64,000 nucleotides of DNA. Source: Anaerobacillus sp. CMMVII (GTDB lineage Bacteria; Bacillota; Bacilli; Bacillales; Anaerobacillaceae). A model generated the notes under the pieces. That model saw only the letters and a list, made by a program, of their open reading frames with translations. It had not been told where the DNA came from and did not search any database. Location: positions 62,001 through 126,000 of the forward strand of contig NZ_JACEHK010000009.1 in assembly GCF_025377685.1 (NCBI RefSeq), written 5' to 3'. Shown here one piece after another: positions 25,134 to 33,689 of this stretch (its first letter is position 1; each line of letters opens with the position of its first letter). The position numbers and the translations under genes are program-made.

Positions 25134-26097
25134 ATTGCTTCTCTCCCTTCACAATTTGCATAAACACCTGTTCAAAGTCAATCGTTGTTCTGTCGATACT
25201 TTCAACGATCGTTCCCTCAGCTTTAAAGATATCAAAAAGCTCATATATGTCTTCACTGCGCTCTAAATTCACCTCGACGGTCGGTTGAAGCGAATTCCCT
25301 TCATACGTACATAAGGGAAACTTAGCGAAAAGCAGTTGTTCTTGTGAGATACTTAAGTTTTGACCTAGCTTTATTGAATAAGCCCGTGTCTCAAATAGTT
25401 TTAGTAGATTATCGACTTTTTCGTCGATTACGACTGCGCCTTTATTAATGATTACAGTCCGATCACATAACTCTTGGACGACTGGCATATCGTGCGAACT
25501 AATGATAATTGTTCGCTGTTCTTCCTTTACGATCATCTTTAAGATTTCTCGTAGTTCATAGCTAATTTCAACATCTAAGCCAAGAGTTGGTTCATCTAAT
25601 AGGATTACTTCTGTATTGGCTAACAAGGAGACAGCAATCGCCAGCTTTTGCTGCATTCCACGTGACAATCCATTGACGAGTTCATGCTCTTTTTCTTTTA
25701 GGTGAAATTGTTCTAAAAGCTTCTCTACTTGAAAGGAAATTTCTTTTCGAGAGCAACCGCGGTTTCCAGCAAAATATTCGAGATTTTCACGAACTGTTAA
25801 GCGCCAATACAAATTTCGATTTCCTTCTAAAACCGCACTAATATGGCGCAACGCTTTTAGTCTTTTCTTCTGTATGTCTAAACCATTTATGGTGATTGAT
25901 CCGGCATCAGGTTGTAACAAGCCACAAATCATTTTTATTGTCGAGGTTTTCCCTGCCCCATTTGGACCTAATAAGCCGAGAACCTCACCTCGATGGACGT
26001 GGAACGAAACATCGTTAACTGCGGTAATCGTCTCTTTTGTCTTTCTTTTGACATATTCCTTTTTTATCCCTTTAACCTCAATAATCTTTTCCAACAA
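25120..26097 (-). CDS. ABC transporter ATP-binding protein
   Basis: A 325-residue ATPase of the ABC-2/DrrA type: Walker A GPNGAGKTS near 44-52, signature LSRGMQQKL near 144-152, Walker B VILLDEPTLGLD near 163-174, and the switch histidine in IIISSHDMP. The last ~90 residues form the accessory domain typical of drug or antibiotic-resistance exporters. It is the first gene of the operon with the permease at 24360-25133. Confidence 0.92.
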   Translation of the reverse strand: MLEKIIEVKGIKKEYVKRKTKETITAVNDVSFHVHRGEVLGLLGPNGAGKTSTIKMICGLLQPDAGSITINGLDIQKKRLKALRHISAVLEGNRNLYWRLTVRENLEYFAGNRGCSRKEISFQVEKLLEQFHLKEKEHELVNGLSRGMQQKLAIAVSLLANTEVILLDEPTLGLDVEISYELREILKMIVKEEQRTIIISSHDMPVVQELCDRTVIINKGAVVIDEKVDNLLKLFETRAYSIKLGQNLSISQEQLLFAKFPLCTYEGNSLQPTVEVNLERSEDIYELFDIFKAEGTIVESIDRTTIDFEQVFMQIVKGEKQYAMA

Positions 26098-26324
26098 ACA
26101 CTCATCCTCTCTTCAACTGATCGTCTATATGTATTATAATTTGAATTATTTTTTAATTACACTTGCTGAAGGTTGAATTTAACTCCGTCTGTAGTTGGAC
26201 TTTTTGCTGAAAAAAAGCAGCTCGCTCAGAAGAATAACCCTTTCGTTTGAGAGGGGGAAAAAGTTAATTTGCAGATTGATTAACACTGGTTTTAGCAAGT
26301 GATTACCAATACAAATAACAATAC
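26098..26324. other. intergenic region upstream of the ABC operon
   Basis: Apart from the leader of the ATPase gene I see no reading frame, repeat or hairpin of note before the large inverted repeat starting at 26325. Confidence 0.45.
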
Positions 26325-26456
26325 AAAAAAAGAGGCTGGGACAAAAGTGTCTGACACCACGCGGATCCTACTAAGTATAGACAATCAGATTAATAATATG
26401 TCTACATTCGGTGCCTAGCGGTGTCTGACACTTTGTTATGTCCCAGCCTCTTTTGC
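26325..26456. repeat. 132-bp near-perfect inverted repeat (GAGGCTGGGACA element)
   Basis: Left arm AAAAAAGAGGCTGGGACA, AAGTGTCTGACACC, right arm GGTGTCTGACACTT, TGTCCCAGCCTCTTTT, with a 15-base loop region near 26385. It would make a ~55-bp hairpin in RNA and end in A/T runs, so it can serve as a bidirectional terminator. The inner GTGTCTGACAC palindrome parallels the GGGGTCTGACCCC core of R2 but the arms differ. The GAGGCTGGGACA end is common in Firmicute chromosomes. Confidence 0.8.
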
Positions 26457-26464
26457 TCTGAAAT

Positions 26465-26500
26465 CCCAGTCTTCTTAAACTAAAGCAGCTCGTTAGTGGA
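26465..26500 (-). repeat. array junction J13
   Basis: Coding strand CACTAACGAGCTGCTTTAGT then TTAAGAAGACTGGG. It marks the downstream border of array 2. Confidence 0.7.
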
Positions 26501-26517
26501 ATAGCCAAGAAGTAAAA

Positions 26518-27066
26518 TTATTCTTCCAGTTGGGCTTTATAAAGAGATTTAATAATTTCATTCTCATCTAAATTCCTTAGATTTACAGACTTATCATCGC
26601 TATATCGTAAGGTAAAGGATGTTTCTCGTCCATCCCATTTTATTATTACGTCAAACTCATCATCTTTTTTTACATACTGTTTAAAATTAGAGTGACCGAT
26701 AGTACCAGCAATCCATTCTTGGAAGTGACTGCTAGAGCCAAACAACCTTTTTGCTTCGTCATTATTACTGTTAGCTGTTTCAATAAAATGCTCAATAGAA
26801 ATTTGTTCACCTTTAAGTTCTCTATTTGTATATTCTTCGTAATCACCAGTATAAGTAATATTGAACACTTGATTTATAGTATAGTCATTCTTACTATTTT
26901 TCCTTTGACTAACATACAATAACGCACTCCAATTTTCAGATTCGCCTACAAATAACAAAGGAGAATTAATTTCTTCAGTAGCAAAGGAAGAGTCAATTAG
27001 ATTACACCCTACTAAAATAAAAATTATAGATAAAGATAATAGAAGTAAGAATTTTTTTTGAAACAT
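26518..27066 (-). CDS. lipoprotein of unknown function, array 2
   Basis: A 182-residue lipoprotein with signal MFQKKFLLLLSLSIIFILVG and lipobox cysteine at residue 21 (LVGCN). The mature domain has alternating beta strands (WSALLYVSQRKNSKNDYTIN, FDVIIKWDGRETSFTLRYS) and no motif I know. It is preceded by AGAGAGGATAATT. Array 2 member, with junction J13 about 17 bases past the stop codon and J14 far upstream. It is extracellular and membrane-anchored by prediction. Confidence 0.65.
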   Translation of the reverse strand: MFQKKFLLLLSLSIIFILVGCNLIDSSFATEEINSPLLFVGESENWSALLYVSQRKNSKNDYTINQVFNITYTGDYEEYTNRELKGEQISIEHFIETANSNNDEAKRLFGSSSHFQEWIAGTIGHSNFKQYVKKDDEFDVIIKWDGRETSFTLRYSDDKSVNLRNLDENEIIKSLYKAQLEE

Positions 27067-27234
27067 AATTATCCTCTCTCCATCAACAAATTATAAACTT
27101 TTTACTCCTTACATTTGCTTTTTTACAACTCTGTCCGCCAAAGCTAAAATTCATGTCTATTTTTGAAGTTAACGGAACTGGTGTCCGCGACACTTTTTAT
27201 AACATTTTTTTCGCTTATTAAACTCTCCATGTTC

Positions 27235-27290
27235 TTTACTTCCACAAGAAAGAACTCCCTTTATTAATTCGCACTCGTTACTTTAAGTGT
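27235..27290 (-). repeat. array junction J14
   Basis: Coding strand AAGTAACGAGTGCGAATTAA, TAAAGGGAGTTCTTTC, TTGTGGAAGTAAAGAACATG. The GTTCTTTC/AAGAAC arms can pair. Downstream lies GTGTCGCGGACACC, another palindrome, then ~100 bases of leader. Confidence 0.7.
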
Positions 27291-27372
27291 ACCATTTCAC
27301 ATAGCCACAATTTTCTATTTTAACTCTTATGTTTAATAATGCTAAAATAAAAATGCCCCCTTTAAAAGAGGA

Positions 27373-27759
27373 CTACTTTATGGATATGTTAAACTGTTTC
27401 AAATCAATAATAAGACCTACTTCTTTCATGAAGTCAAAGCCGATAATACCATCAATCTCAAGACCATAATCCATTGACCCTAATTCAACATGGAAGTTTT
27501 GAATTAATATTTCATCGTTAATAGAGATTTCATCTATGTTTTTAGTATAAACAAACTCAAGGCCACCGACTCCTTGAATCGTTTGAGTTACATCATTTGC
27601 TTCTGGTTTTATCCCTATTTCTTCGAGTTTGTTAACATTAAAAATTGTTCCAGCAGATCCAGTATCAATTAAAACATTTTCTAATTTTAAGCTTTGCCCT
27701 CGAAAAGTAACTGTAGCTTCTATAAATGGTAATTCTGACAATACCCTTAACTTAATCAT
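27373..27759 (-). CDS. retropepsin-like aspartic protease, array 2
   Basis: A 128-residue clan AA aspartic protease domain. The catalytic motif is VLIDTGSAGTIFNV near residues 29-42 (DTG-S), and the second conserved strand is EIDGIIGFDFMKEVGLIIDL near 98-117. It has one catalytic motif, so an active enzyme would be a homodimer. No signal or membrane segment, so it acts in the cytoplasm. It overlaps by four bases (ATGA) with the upstream gene at 27756-28013, its coupled partner. Bacterial members are little studied; substrates are unknown. Confidence 0.85.
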   Translation of the reverse strand: MIKLRVLSELPFIEATVTFRGQSLKLENVLIDTGSAGTIFNVNKLEEIGIKPEANDVTQTIQGVGGLEFVYTKNIDEISINDEILIQNFHVELGSMDYGLEIDGIIGFDFMKEVGLIIDLKQFNISIK

Positions 27760-28013
27760 ATTTTTCTAAGTCCAGTCAATTTCTTCTCACGTATTTCAAG
27801 ATCTTCCCTAGATGTATGAAAGAAGTAAAGTTCACGGTTAGACTTTTGCTTGTGTAATTCATTATGACGACGGAATGCGTCCATTGAGTCGTCAAAGCAA
27901 TCTATTATCGCAATCTCATCTACTATACGATAATTATTATCTGAATGAGCTTCAATTGCTTCAAATACAACTCATTTATCTGGATATGCTTTTCGAACAT
28001 CCTCCCATAACAT
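27756..28013 (-). pseudogene. small partner protein of the retropepsin, with in-frame TGA
   Basis: ATG at 28013 after GGGGGAGTATAA. The frame encodes MLWEDVRKAYPDK, TGA at 27972-27974 (codon 14), then VVFEAIEAHSDNNYRIVDE through LTGLRKI and TGA overlapping the protease start. Reading through gives 85 residues. The position after PDK is plausibly tryptophan (TGG to TGA). I see no SECIS-like hairpin after it, so selenocysteine is unlikely. Two-gene units of this kind with a retropepsin occur in Bacillus. Confidence 0.6.
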
Positions 28014-28084
28014 TTATACTCCCCCTTTGTGAAGTAGTGATTTCTATTTCTATTTTATCAAATTTCTTTAATACACCTCAAATT

Positions 28085-28118
28085 TTTTTATTCAAGATAA
28101 GCCTCCGTTAGTGAAATT
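28085..28118 (-). repeat. array junction J15
   Basis: Coding strand TTCACTAACGGAGGCTTATC then TTGAATAAAAAAATT, ~45 bases past the DUF2651 stop codon. Confidence 0.65.
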
Positions 28119-28162
28119 TTGTTACAACTTTTCCAAAGTATAAAGTCACTATATCTGATGTA

Positions 28163-28435
28163 TTATGCAGACTTTGGAAAAGAGTATTTTTTCCTAAAAC
28201 TCCACAGAATTAATGAAATAATTAGCGATATAACAGTATAAAAAATTGCCCACCCAAAAATACCTTCCCAACTCACGTTGTAAAATATTGGAACTACTAC
28301 TGTTGGGATGCTGAGAATAAAAAATATGATTAAAGGTGCCATAAAATACTTTTTAAACCTAATTATGCAGAGTAAAGAAATGATGATTGTTAAAATAGGT
28401 GCAAAGATTAAGTAAATTGGAATTTCCCACATCAA
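28163..28435 (-). CDS. DUF2651-type small membrane protein (YbeC family), array 2
   Basis: A 90-residue protein with three membrane segments (FAPILTIIISLLCIIRF, FMAPLIIFFILSIPTVVV, FGWAIFYTVISLIISLILWS). The pattern, ending with the IFYTVISLIISLI helix, resembles DUF2651 proteins of Bacillus. It is preceded by AAGGGGGGATATT. Function unknown. Flanked by junctions J15 and J16. Confidence 0.65.
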   Translation of the reverse strand: MMWEIPIYLIFAPILTIIISLLCIIRFKKYFMAPLIIFFILSIPTVVVPIFYNVSWEGIFGWAIFYTVISLIISLILWSFRKKYSFPKSA

Positions 28436-28469
28436 TATCCCCCCTTGTATATTGTTAGATTTCTAATTA

Positions 28470-28530
28470 CTAATTACTTCGATAAGAAAAGGCGATAACC
28501 TTTATAAAGTTATTGCAACCCGTTAGTGAC
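28470..28530 (-). repeat. array junction J16
   Basis: Coding strand GTCACTAACGGGTTGCAATA, ACTTTATAAAGGTTATCGCC, TTTTCTTATCGAAG. AACTTTATAAAGGTT forms a small stem. Between this and the ABC locus lies ~250 bp with no gene. Confidence 0.65.
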
Positions 28531-28587
28531 ACAAGGATAGAGATTGCATATTTAGATCACACCTTCAGAAACATGGTTACATTTTTC

Positions 28588-28611
28588 CTACCTTCTGGTA
28601 TGAAGGTAGGG
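28588..28611. other. short hairpin CCTACCTTC/GAAGGTAGG
   Basis: A perfect 9-bp stem with a six-base loop (TGGTAT), preceded on the plus strand by TTTTT. It lies ~170 bases past the ATPase stop. It may be the terminator of the ABC locus, though the T run is on the wrong side for the minus strand. Confidence 0.45.
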
Positions 28612-28782
28612 TTCTTTAGATCCGTTATATTTCACCATAAATAACCCTAATATCAATACTTGCGGACCACTCCGATAGTTAAATAGGTATTAATATTTGA
28701 GTAAGCTCTCTTACTGTCTGTTGTATGGCAAATTATATAACCTGGAAAGTTAAATTAATAAGTCAACCTGCCTTATGTGAAA

Positions 28783-29478
28783 TTACATTTTAATTCCCAT
28801 ATCCTCTCTTTTAACTCGTTCTAATTGACCTTCTGTCAAGCGATAAGTTTCATCTCCTAAAAAAGTGATTTCTTGGTCATGAGTAACTAACAGAATACTG
28901 TGTCCTTTTTGATGTAGTTCCTTGAGCGTGTTTAACACAGCATCACGATTTTTTTGGTCGAGGTTCCCCGTTGGTTCATCACATATCAATAATTTAGGGG
29001 AATTTATAAGGGCTCGAGCAATCGCTGTCCTCTGTTTCTCCCCACCAGACAACTGTGTGGGGAAATAGTGTCTACGATGATGGAGTCCAAACTGAGTTAA
29101 CAACTCTTCAGCTTTTTTTTGTAGCACTAGCTTATTTTCATAAGGAACCATTGGCATCATGACATTATCTAGTACAGTAAATTGATCAAAGAGACGATAG
29201 TCTTGAAAGACAAACCCAATCTTATTTCTTCGAAACTCGGGAATATCATCTCCTTTAGCCTTTTCTAAATGCCAGTCATCAAAAATGATTTCTGAACCTT
29301 CGTCCAGCTTTTCAATTCCTCCGATACATTTTAATAATGTAGATTTCCCCGAGCCAGAAGGTCCAACAATTGTGATCCATGTTCCGTTTTTAATGGTAAG
29401 CGTGATTCCATTTAATACTAGTATTTTTTCTGTCGAGGTTTTATACTCTTTCGATAAATGGTTGATGACAATAGCCAT
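28783..29478 (-). CDS. ABC transporter ATPase (MacB/LolD type), array 2 locus
   Basis: A 231-residue ATPase: Walker A GPSGSGKST near 37-45, signature LSGGEKQRT near 138-146, Walker B LLICDEPTGNLD near 157-168, switch histidine in LLVTHDQE. The start is ATG at 29478 after AAGGGGGTAACAG; an earlier start would overlap the permease. It ends VKREDMGIKM. With the FtsX-like permease it forms a mechanotransmission-type ABC system, which extrudes proteins, peptides or antibiotics rather than importing. It is the third gene after the secreted protein and permease. Confidence 0.9.
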   Translation of the reverse strand: MAIVINHLSKEYKTSTEKILVLNGITLTIKNGTWITIVGPSGSGKSTLLKCIGGIEKLDEGSEIIFDDWHLEKAKGDDIPEFRRNKIGFVFQDYRLFDQFTVLDNVMMPMVPYENKLVLQKKAEELLTQFGLHHRRHYFPTQLSGGEKQRTAIARALINSPKLLICDEPTGNLDQKNRDAVLNTLKELHQKGHSILLVTHDQEITFLGDETYRLTEGQLERVKREDMGIKM

Positions 29479-29494
29479 TCTGTTACCCCCTTTA

Positions 29495-32038
29495 TTACAT
29501 ATATACATATTTTCTAGTAAATGCAGTCACATTCCACCAGCTGAGCAGCACAACTAGTGTGAACCAGAAAGCGGTAAATAAGAAAATCCAGACGAATAAC
29601 CCCTCTAGTCCAATGGTTACATAAAATATGAGGATACTTATGAATAAACCGATCAAAACTGCGACCGATGACCATAGCACAACCTCAGCTAGTAAAAATA
29701 GTGTTACCTTATTCCGTGTCCAACCTATTAGAGCCAATAGATGAATTTCTTCCAAGCGATGTCTCCATAAATGACGAAGCGCCTCTATTAATGTCAGCGC
29801 AGTGAGAACGTAAGCAAGACCCAAAATTATATACTGTATGATTTCTGTTTGAACATGGACATATTCACCAAGTCTCGTCAATGTTGTCTTCTCCTCAGTT
29901 CGTAATAACGATGAAAATACATAGATGGACAACACGCTGGACATAATAATTTGTATAAACACATTAAGTAATTGCTTTTGGTAGTATATTAGATTTTTCT
30001 TCGTAAGAGAAGCCTTCGGTCGGCCCACTTTACCTCTCAATTGCCGCCCCCTTAGTAGGAAAGCAATCAGTGCTATTATAGTAGCAAACATGGAAATGAC
30101 GGCATAGAGGAATAAGACATTTATCTCAACGACTCCACTGACGATTAAACTATTAAGTAACAGTCCACTACCTACAATCGAGATCACTATTAAATAAGCA
30201 AATTCTTTGGCAAAGAATCTTGATGTATGCTTTCGCTCCCAACCAAGTAATTGTAGAAGCTCTTCGTCTCGTCGTTGACGTTCACTCCAGAGTCGAAGCC
30301 TATTCCAAAATGTCGAACCACCTATGAAAACAAATAGCCCGGTAATCATTACCGTAAGCACGTTCCAGCTTGTTAAAATCGTATCCGCTGCTCCCAAAGT
30401 CGTTGTTGGTTGAATGACGGTTCCAAAACCTTCAACATCAATTACCAATTGCTGATGAGAAGCTCCTGCAACAATATCAACTTGAAAGCCTTTAGCAGCA
30501 ATCTTATCTGCCACCTGTTGAATCACCCCTGCTGCTTCTACTGTATAGCCATCAATTCCAGTAACAACAACCCGGATTGCATCAATTGGCGCTTCTCCTT
30601 TGAAGTGCTCTGCCCATTCAATTGACGTAATTCCATGTGCGGGAAGTGGTAGAAAACTTCCGGGTAACGCAGTCGGTTGGATCGGATTCCCATTTAAAGT
30701 TGTTTCTTCAAAATTGTAAATCCCTAGAGGACTAGCAGCAAGAATGTTTGAATTCTCATTGACCGAAATTGTGTCGACGGTTTCAAAATATGTCAACGTT
30801 TCCTCCTCCACAACTGGTGCAGCAAAAGAGCGATTGATTAAATAATCAAACGTATTCTGACGTTGAATAGCTGATATTTCGCGATAAATTGGAATCCCGT
30901 TATCATGTTGGTTCAGCTTTTCTACTATAATTTGGTCTGGTGTAAAAGAGTAGTCAACCTGAGATAATAGATAGTAGACATCCTGTGACTTAAGATCCTC
31001 TACAAAGGTAAAATCGTCGTGAATTTCTGAATCCCATTCTTCCGCTCTCTTTAATTGATAAGCACGATCAAGAAAGAAATTGTATTCATTTAGTGCTGAT
31101 AATTGCTTAGAAAAATCAATTGAATAGTTTTCTTTTGAAAGGGTTTCTATATCGCTTAATGAATCAAAAAATTCTAAAAATATTGGCTCATCATCAAATG
31201 ATAACAACGGCCATTCTGGACTAGGATTAATGCCAAGCTGTTCCTTTCCTTTACGAATTAGCCGAATCGTTTCTTCATTCGATATGTTAAGTCGTTCAAT
31301 TTTCAAATCTACAAAGAGTGGAACAGCGCTTTCACTTACATTAACAATTGGAAATACTTTTGAGTTTTCTTCCATTAAACTACTTGCTTTAGGTTCTCTT
31401 AGTAATGAGCCTAATGAAATCGTTGTTAATGCTTCTTCTTCAAATGGATCAACAGCAACAATGGGGTGAAATGTCGTAGGTATGGGTATCACATGATGCC
31501 CCGAGTGAAAAAGGTTAATCAATTCACTTTTCGTTATTGTGTCTTTACCATCAAAAAAAGCTTCACTGTTTGGAAGGGAATAAGCAACATGTTCATTAAC
31601 TAGATATGTATTCATACCATCATCCGTGTAGAATGATACAGTATAGCGGATAGGTTCATCCAAAATAGGGAGGTCAAATGATCTTTGTGTCATTGTATAA
31701 TACCCTAAAGCGGCAATTGGAGCAGCAATTTCAACTTCTTCAATTTGCTGAATCTCCCGCCATTCTGACAATGTTATTCCACCTTTACCTACTCCAAGAT
31801 AGTTTTCTTCTACTATTCCTATCTTTTTTTCTAGCTCTGAATGGGCATCAACTGGTCGAACAAGTAAATCATAGCTTCCACGGGCAAAATCTGTAATCTC
31901 CATTTGAACAGTCGCATCAGCTGAACGGAGGGTTGATAAAGCAATGGGAAGAAAAGTTATCAGTAATATGAGTATGGCTACTGTAAATAGAAAGGCTCTT
32001 TTGTGATGTTTTATCTGCTTGAATAATAAACTTCGCAT
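29495..32038 (-). CDS. FtsX-like ABC permease with large extracytoplasmic domain
   Basis: About 847 residues. One N-terminal membrane segment (KRAFLFTVAILILLITFLPI) is followed by ~510 residues of extracellular sequence, then a cluster of membrane helices including NVLTVMITGLFVFIGGSTFW, ISMFATIIALIAFLLRG, and a second FtsX-like block at the C-terminus (LALIGWTRNKVTLFLLAEVV). The repeated LLGWERKH/LIGWTRNK motif is the coupling region of FtsX/MacB permeases. The start is ATG at 32038, seven bases after GGAGG. It lies between the secreted protein gene and the ATPase. This architecture suits release of a lipoprotein or peptide from the membrane. Confidence 0.82.
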   Translation of the reverse strand: MRSLLFKQIKHHKRAFLFTVAILILLITFLPIALSTLRSADATVQMEITDFARGSYDLLVRPVDAHSELEKKIGIVEENYLGVGKGGITLSEWREIQQIEEVEIAAPIAALGYYTMTQRSFDLPILDEPIRYTVSFYTDDGMNTYLVNEHVAYSLPNSEAFFDGKDTITKSELINLFHSGHHVIPIPTTFHPIVAVDPFEEEALTTISLGSLLREPKASSLMEENSKVFPIVNVSESAVPLFVDLKIERLNISNEETIRLIRKGKEQLGINPSPEWPLLSFDDEPIFLEFFDSLSDIETLSKENYSIDFSKQLSALNEYNFFLDRAYQLKRAEEWDSEIHDDFTFVEDLKSQDVYYLLSQVDYSFTPDQIIVEKLNQHDNGIPIYREISAIQRQNTFDYLINRSFAAPVVEEETLTYFETVDTISVNENSNILAASPLGIYNFEETTLNGNPIQPTALPGSFLPLPAHGITSIEWAEHFKGEAPIDAIRVVVTGIDGYTVEAAGVIQQVADKIAAKGFQVDIVAGASHQQLVIDVEGFGTVIQPTTTLGAADTILTSWNVLTVMITGLFVFIGGSTFWNRLRLWSERQRRDEELLQLLGWERKHTSRFFAKEFAYLIVISIVGSGLLLNSLIVSGVVEINVLFLYAVISMFATIIALIAFLLRGRQLRGKVGRPKASLTKKNLIYYQKQLLNVFIQIIMSSVLSIYVFSSLLRTEEKTTLTRLGEYVHVQTEIIQYIILGLAYVLTALTLIEALRHLWRHRLEEIHLLALIGWTRNKVTLFLLAEVVLWSSVAVLIGLFISILIFYVTIGLEGLFVWIFLFTAFWFTLVVLLSWWNVTAFTRKYVYM

Positions 32039-32062
32039 AAATAAGGCCTCCATTTATTTAAT

Positions 32063-32085
32063 AACAGAGGGGAAACCCCCTCTGT
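32063..32085. terminator. hairpin between secreted protein gene and permease
   Basis: AACAGAGGGG-AAA-CCCCTCTGTT, a perfect 10-bp stem; the T run follows on the plus strand only. In the minus direction it is followed by ATTAAATAAATGGAGG, so it may act as an attenuator or mRNA-end stabiliser giving unequal expression of the first gene. Confidence 0.55.
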
Positions 32086-32097
32086 TCCCTTTTTTTA

Positions 32098-32499
32098 TTA
32101 TCTTTTCCAGACTATTATAGATCCAGTTGTCCAAGGTGAAGCACCATTTGTATTATCAGCTACTCTAGCACGAGGATAGTAAAATTGCGCATCTTGTCCA
32201 TTTGTAACTTTATAAACGATTGGCCTAAAATTATAACTATAATCAGTTGTAGTCCTAGATAAAGTTCCCATTCCTGTTCCTGGTTCCAGCTGATAGAATT
32301 TAGAGCCTCGATCCGCATCAATACTAGATACGATATTGTAGGTCGATTGTCCATCGTCTACACTTGAAGGGTATGACATCCTTGCACCAATAGACATTAG
32401 AGTGATCTCTTCTTTTGAGGTATTTTCTTCAGCTGAAGCAACTAGTGATAAAGAAAAAAGTAATACAAAACCAACAATTATTGCAGATATTTTTTTCAT
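32098..32499 (-). CDS. secreted protein of unknown function upstream of an FtsX-type exporter
   Basis: A 133-residue preprotein. Signal peptide KKISAIIVGFVLLFSLSLVASA with cleavage expected near AEE, then a ~110-residue mature domain rich in Ser/Thr/Tyr and without cysteines (SIGARMSYPSSVDDGQSTYN, later TTGSIIVWKR). AGGGGGGATG precedes the ATG. It is the first gene of a three-gene unit with the permease and ATPase, so it is either the substrate or an accessory factor. The order recalls bacteriocin loci of the lactococcin 972 kind, but its sequence lacks their WGS/Tyr pattern, so I do not assign it. Confidence 0.7.
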   Translation of the reverse strand: MKKISAIIVGFVLLFSLSLVASAEENTSKEEITLMSIGARMSYPSSVDDGQSTYNIVSSIDADRGSKFYQLEPGTGMGTLSRTTTDYSYNFRPIVYKVTNGQDAQFYYPRARVADNTNGASPWTTGSIIVWKR

Positions 32500-32782
32500 T
32501 GAAACATCCCCCCTTTTTTTGAAATATTTGGTAATTCTACTAAATTATAAAAAAAAGTTCACAATAAAGTCAATATACTATTTTTTTAGATTATTCATTA
32601 TATAGTGTTCTGTCTAGTATATAGAACCTTAATTCCTTACCTATACCTACTCAAATAACCAAAATAATTACTTTTGATTACCGCCACTCCAATTTACCAC
32701 CTACACCATGTCTTTTACCACCGAATGACAAGGATTTTACCGCATATTTGGGCTCCTTTGAAATTTAAGGTTATATATACGA
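32500..32782. other. leader of the exporter locus and 3' flank of the group II intron
   Basis: Contains the ribosome binding site and AT-rich leader of the secreted protein gene and, at 32660-32745, a run of degenerate GGTGGTAAA repeats. I see no ORF. Confidence 0.45.
32660..32745 (-). repeat. degenerate triple GGTGGTAAA repeat
   Basis: On the minus strand, CGGTGGTAAAAGACATGG, TGTAGGTGGTAAATTGGAG, TGGCGGTAATC: three spaced GGYGGTAA units. Spaced direct repeats like these occur at ends of IS21-type elements, but no transposase is nearby, so this may be a remnant end. A short ATG CGG TAA with AAAGGAG before it adjoins the block. Confidence 0.35.
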
Positions 32783-33689
32783 ATAGGTAAGGGTTTGAAG
32801 TTATCGCTCCCTTTTCCCCTCGTTCACACCGTACATGAGACTTTCACCTCATACGGCGTTCCAACTATTCCAACTCTATTTAACCATCAACACTTTTGAT
32901 ATTTTAGTACCTTTTGTGTCTCAATTCTTCCGTTTTAATAAGTCGGTGCCTCCCGTGGGAGGTAAACCTCTATTAGTCTCACAAGAACCTTATTAACCGA
33001 TAAAGATTTGCCTTGCATGATTAAATAAATCTTCATTAGTCTAGTGGCTATCCCTCCGTGCGGATTAGACATTTCATTGGTACTGTGCCACCACTTTCAC
33101 TGATACAAAAATAAGTTATACAATAGCTAATCTCATTATTGCTTTCCTTATTACCGTTTCTTTGGGAGTAAGCCCTCCACGTTATCAGCTTACAACGTTG
33201 AATTATATCTATTATAGAATGAACTTAGGTGCTTCCTGTAAGCCTGTTAGCCGTTTATATGCCTGTAACATATCATGGACTTTCATATTAGCGAGTCTTA
33301 CTCATCCACTGCTAACTTCACAATTTGGTGATATACACATTTCTATGTAGTAAGCGTTTAGACCCGTACATTCAGAAGTTTGTCAGCTTAATCCGTCTTC
33401 GTAGATAATTTAGCATTCTCACCATATTCATTCAACTCAAGCATCATGATTTACACCACCCCCGTGGGTAGGCTTTCGCCAGCCGAACTGTTACGGTAAA
33501 TTCTCACGCCTTTTTGCCGAGCTTATAACACTATCATTCTTACCAATTTTAGTGCTATTCGACTAAGAGAGAGCCCTTCAAGACGTTACTCCATCATTTG
33601 GCTCTTCGATATAACCCTTCGAAGGGAATTGTCTACCTTTTACCTGAGTAATGTAACCATTCTCAATTTGGGGTAGAAACATTTCGCAC
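32783..33689 (-). mobile_element. ORF-less group II intron
   Basis: On the minus strand the 5' end is GTGCGAAATG (GUGYG consensus) at 33689. Domain V lies at 32822-32862: CGCCGTATGAGGTGAAAGTC then TCATGTACGGTGTGAAC, a 34-base hairpin with the CGC triad and GAAA-type tip. Then GAGGGGAAAAGGGAGCGATA and ACTTCAAACCCTTACCTAT follow as the linker and domain VI with the branch-point A and the 3' end near 32783. The ~907-base unit has no reverse transcriptase; short frames inside are meaningless. The 5' exon is ACTAACGGGTGCGTTAGTT, i.e. array junction J17. Mobility would need a maturase supplied in trans. Confidence 0.82.

Noticed and set aside
27756-28013. Selenocysteine at the UGA in the retropepsin partner
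   Set aside because: No stem-loop with a G-containing loop is visible 15-40 bases after the UGA, and Trp (TGG) is the easier ancestor.
32098-32499. Lactococcin 972 family bacteriocin
   Set aside because: The gene order fits, but the mature sequence lacks the family pattern of Trp/Gly/Tyr residues and is too long.
33162-33350. 62-codon plus-strand frame
   Set aside because: It lies antisense inside the group II intron RNA and has no signals.
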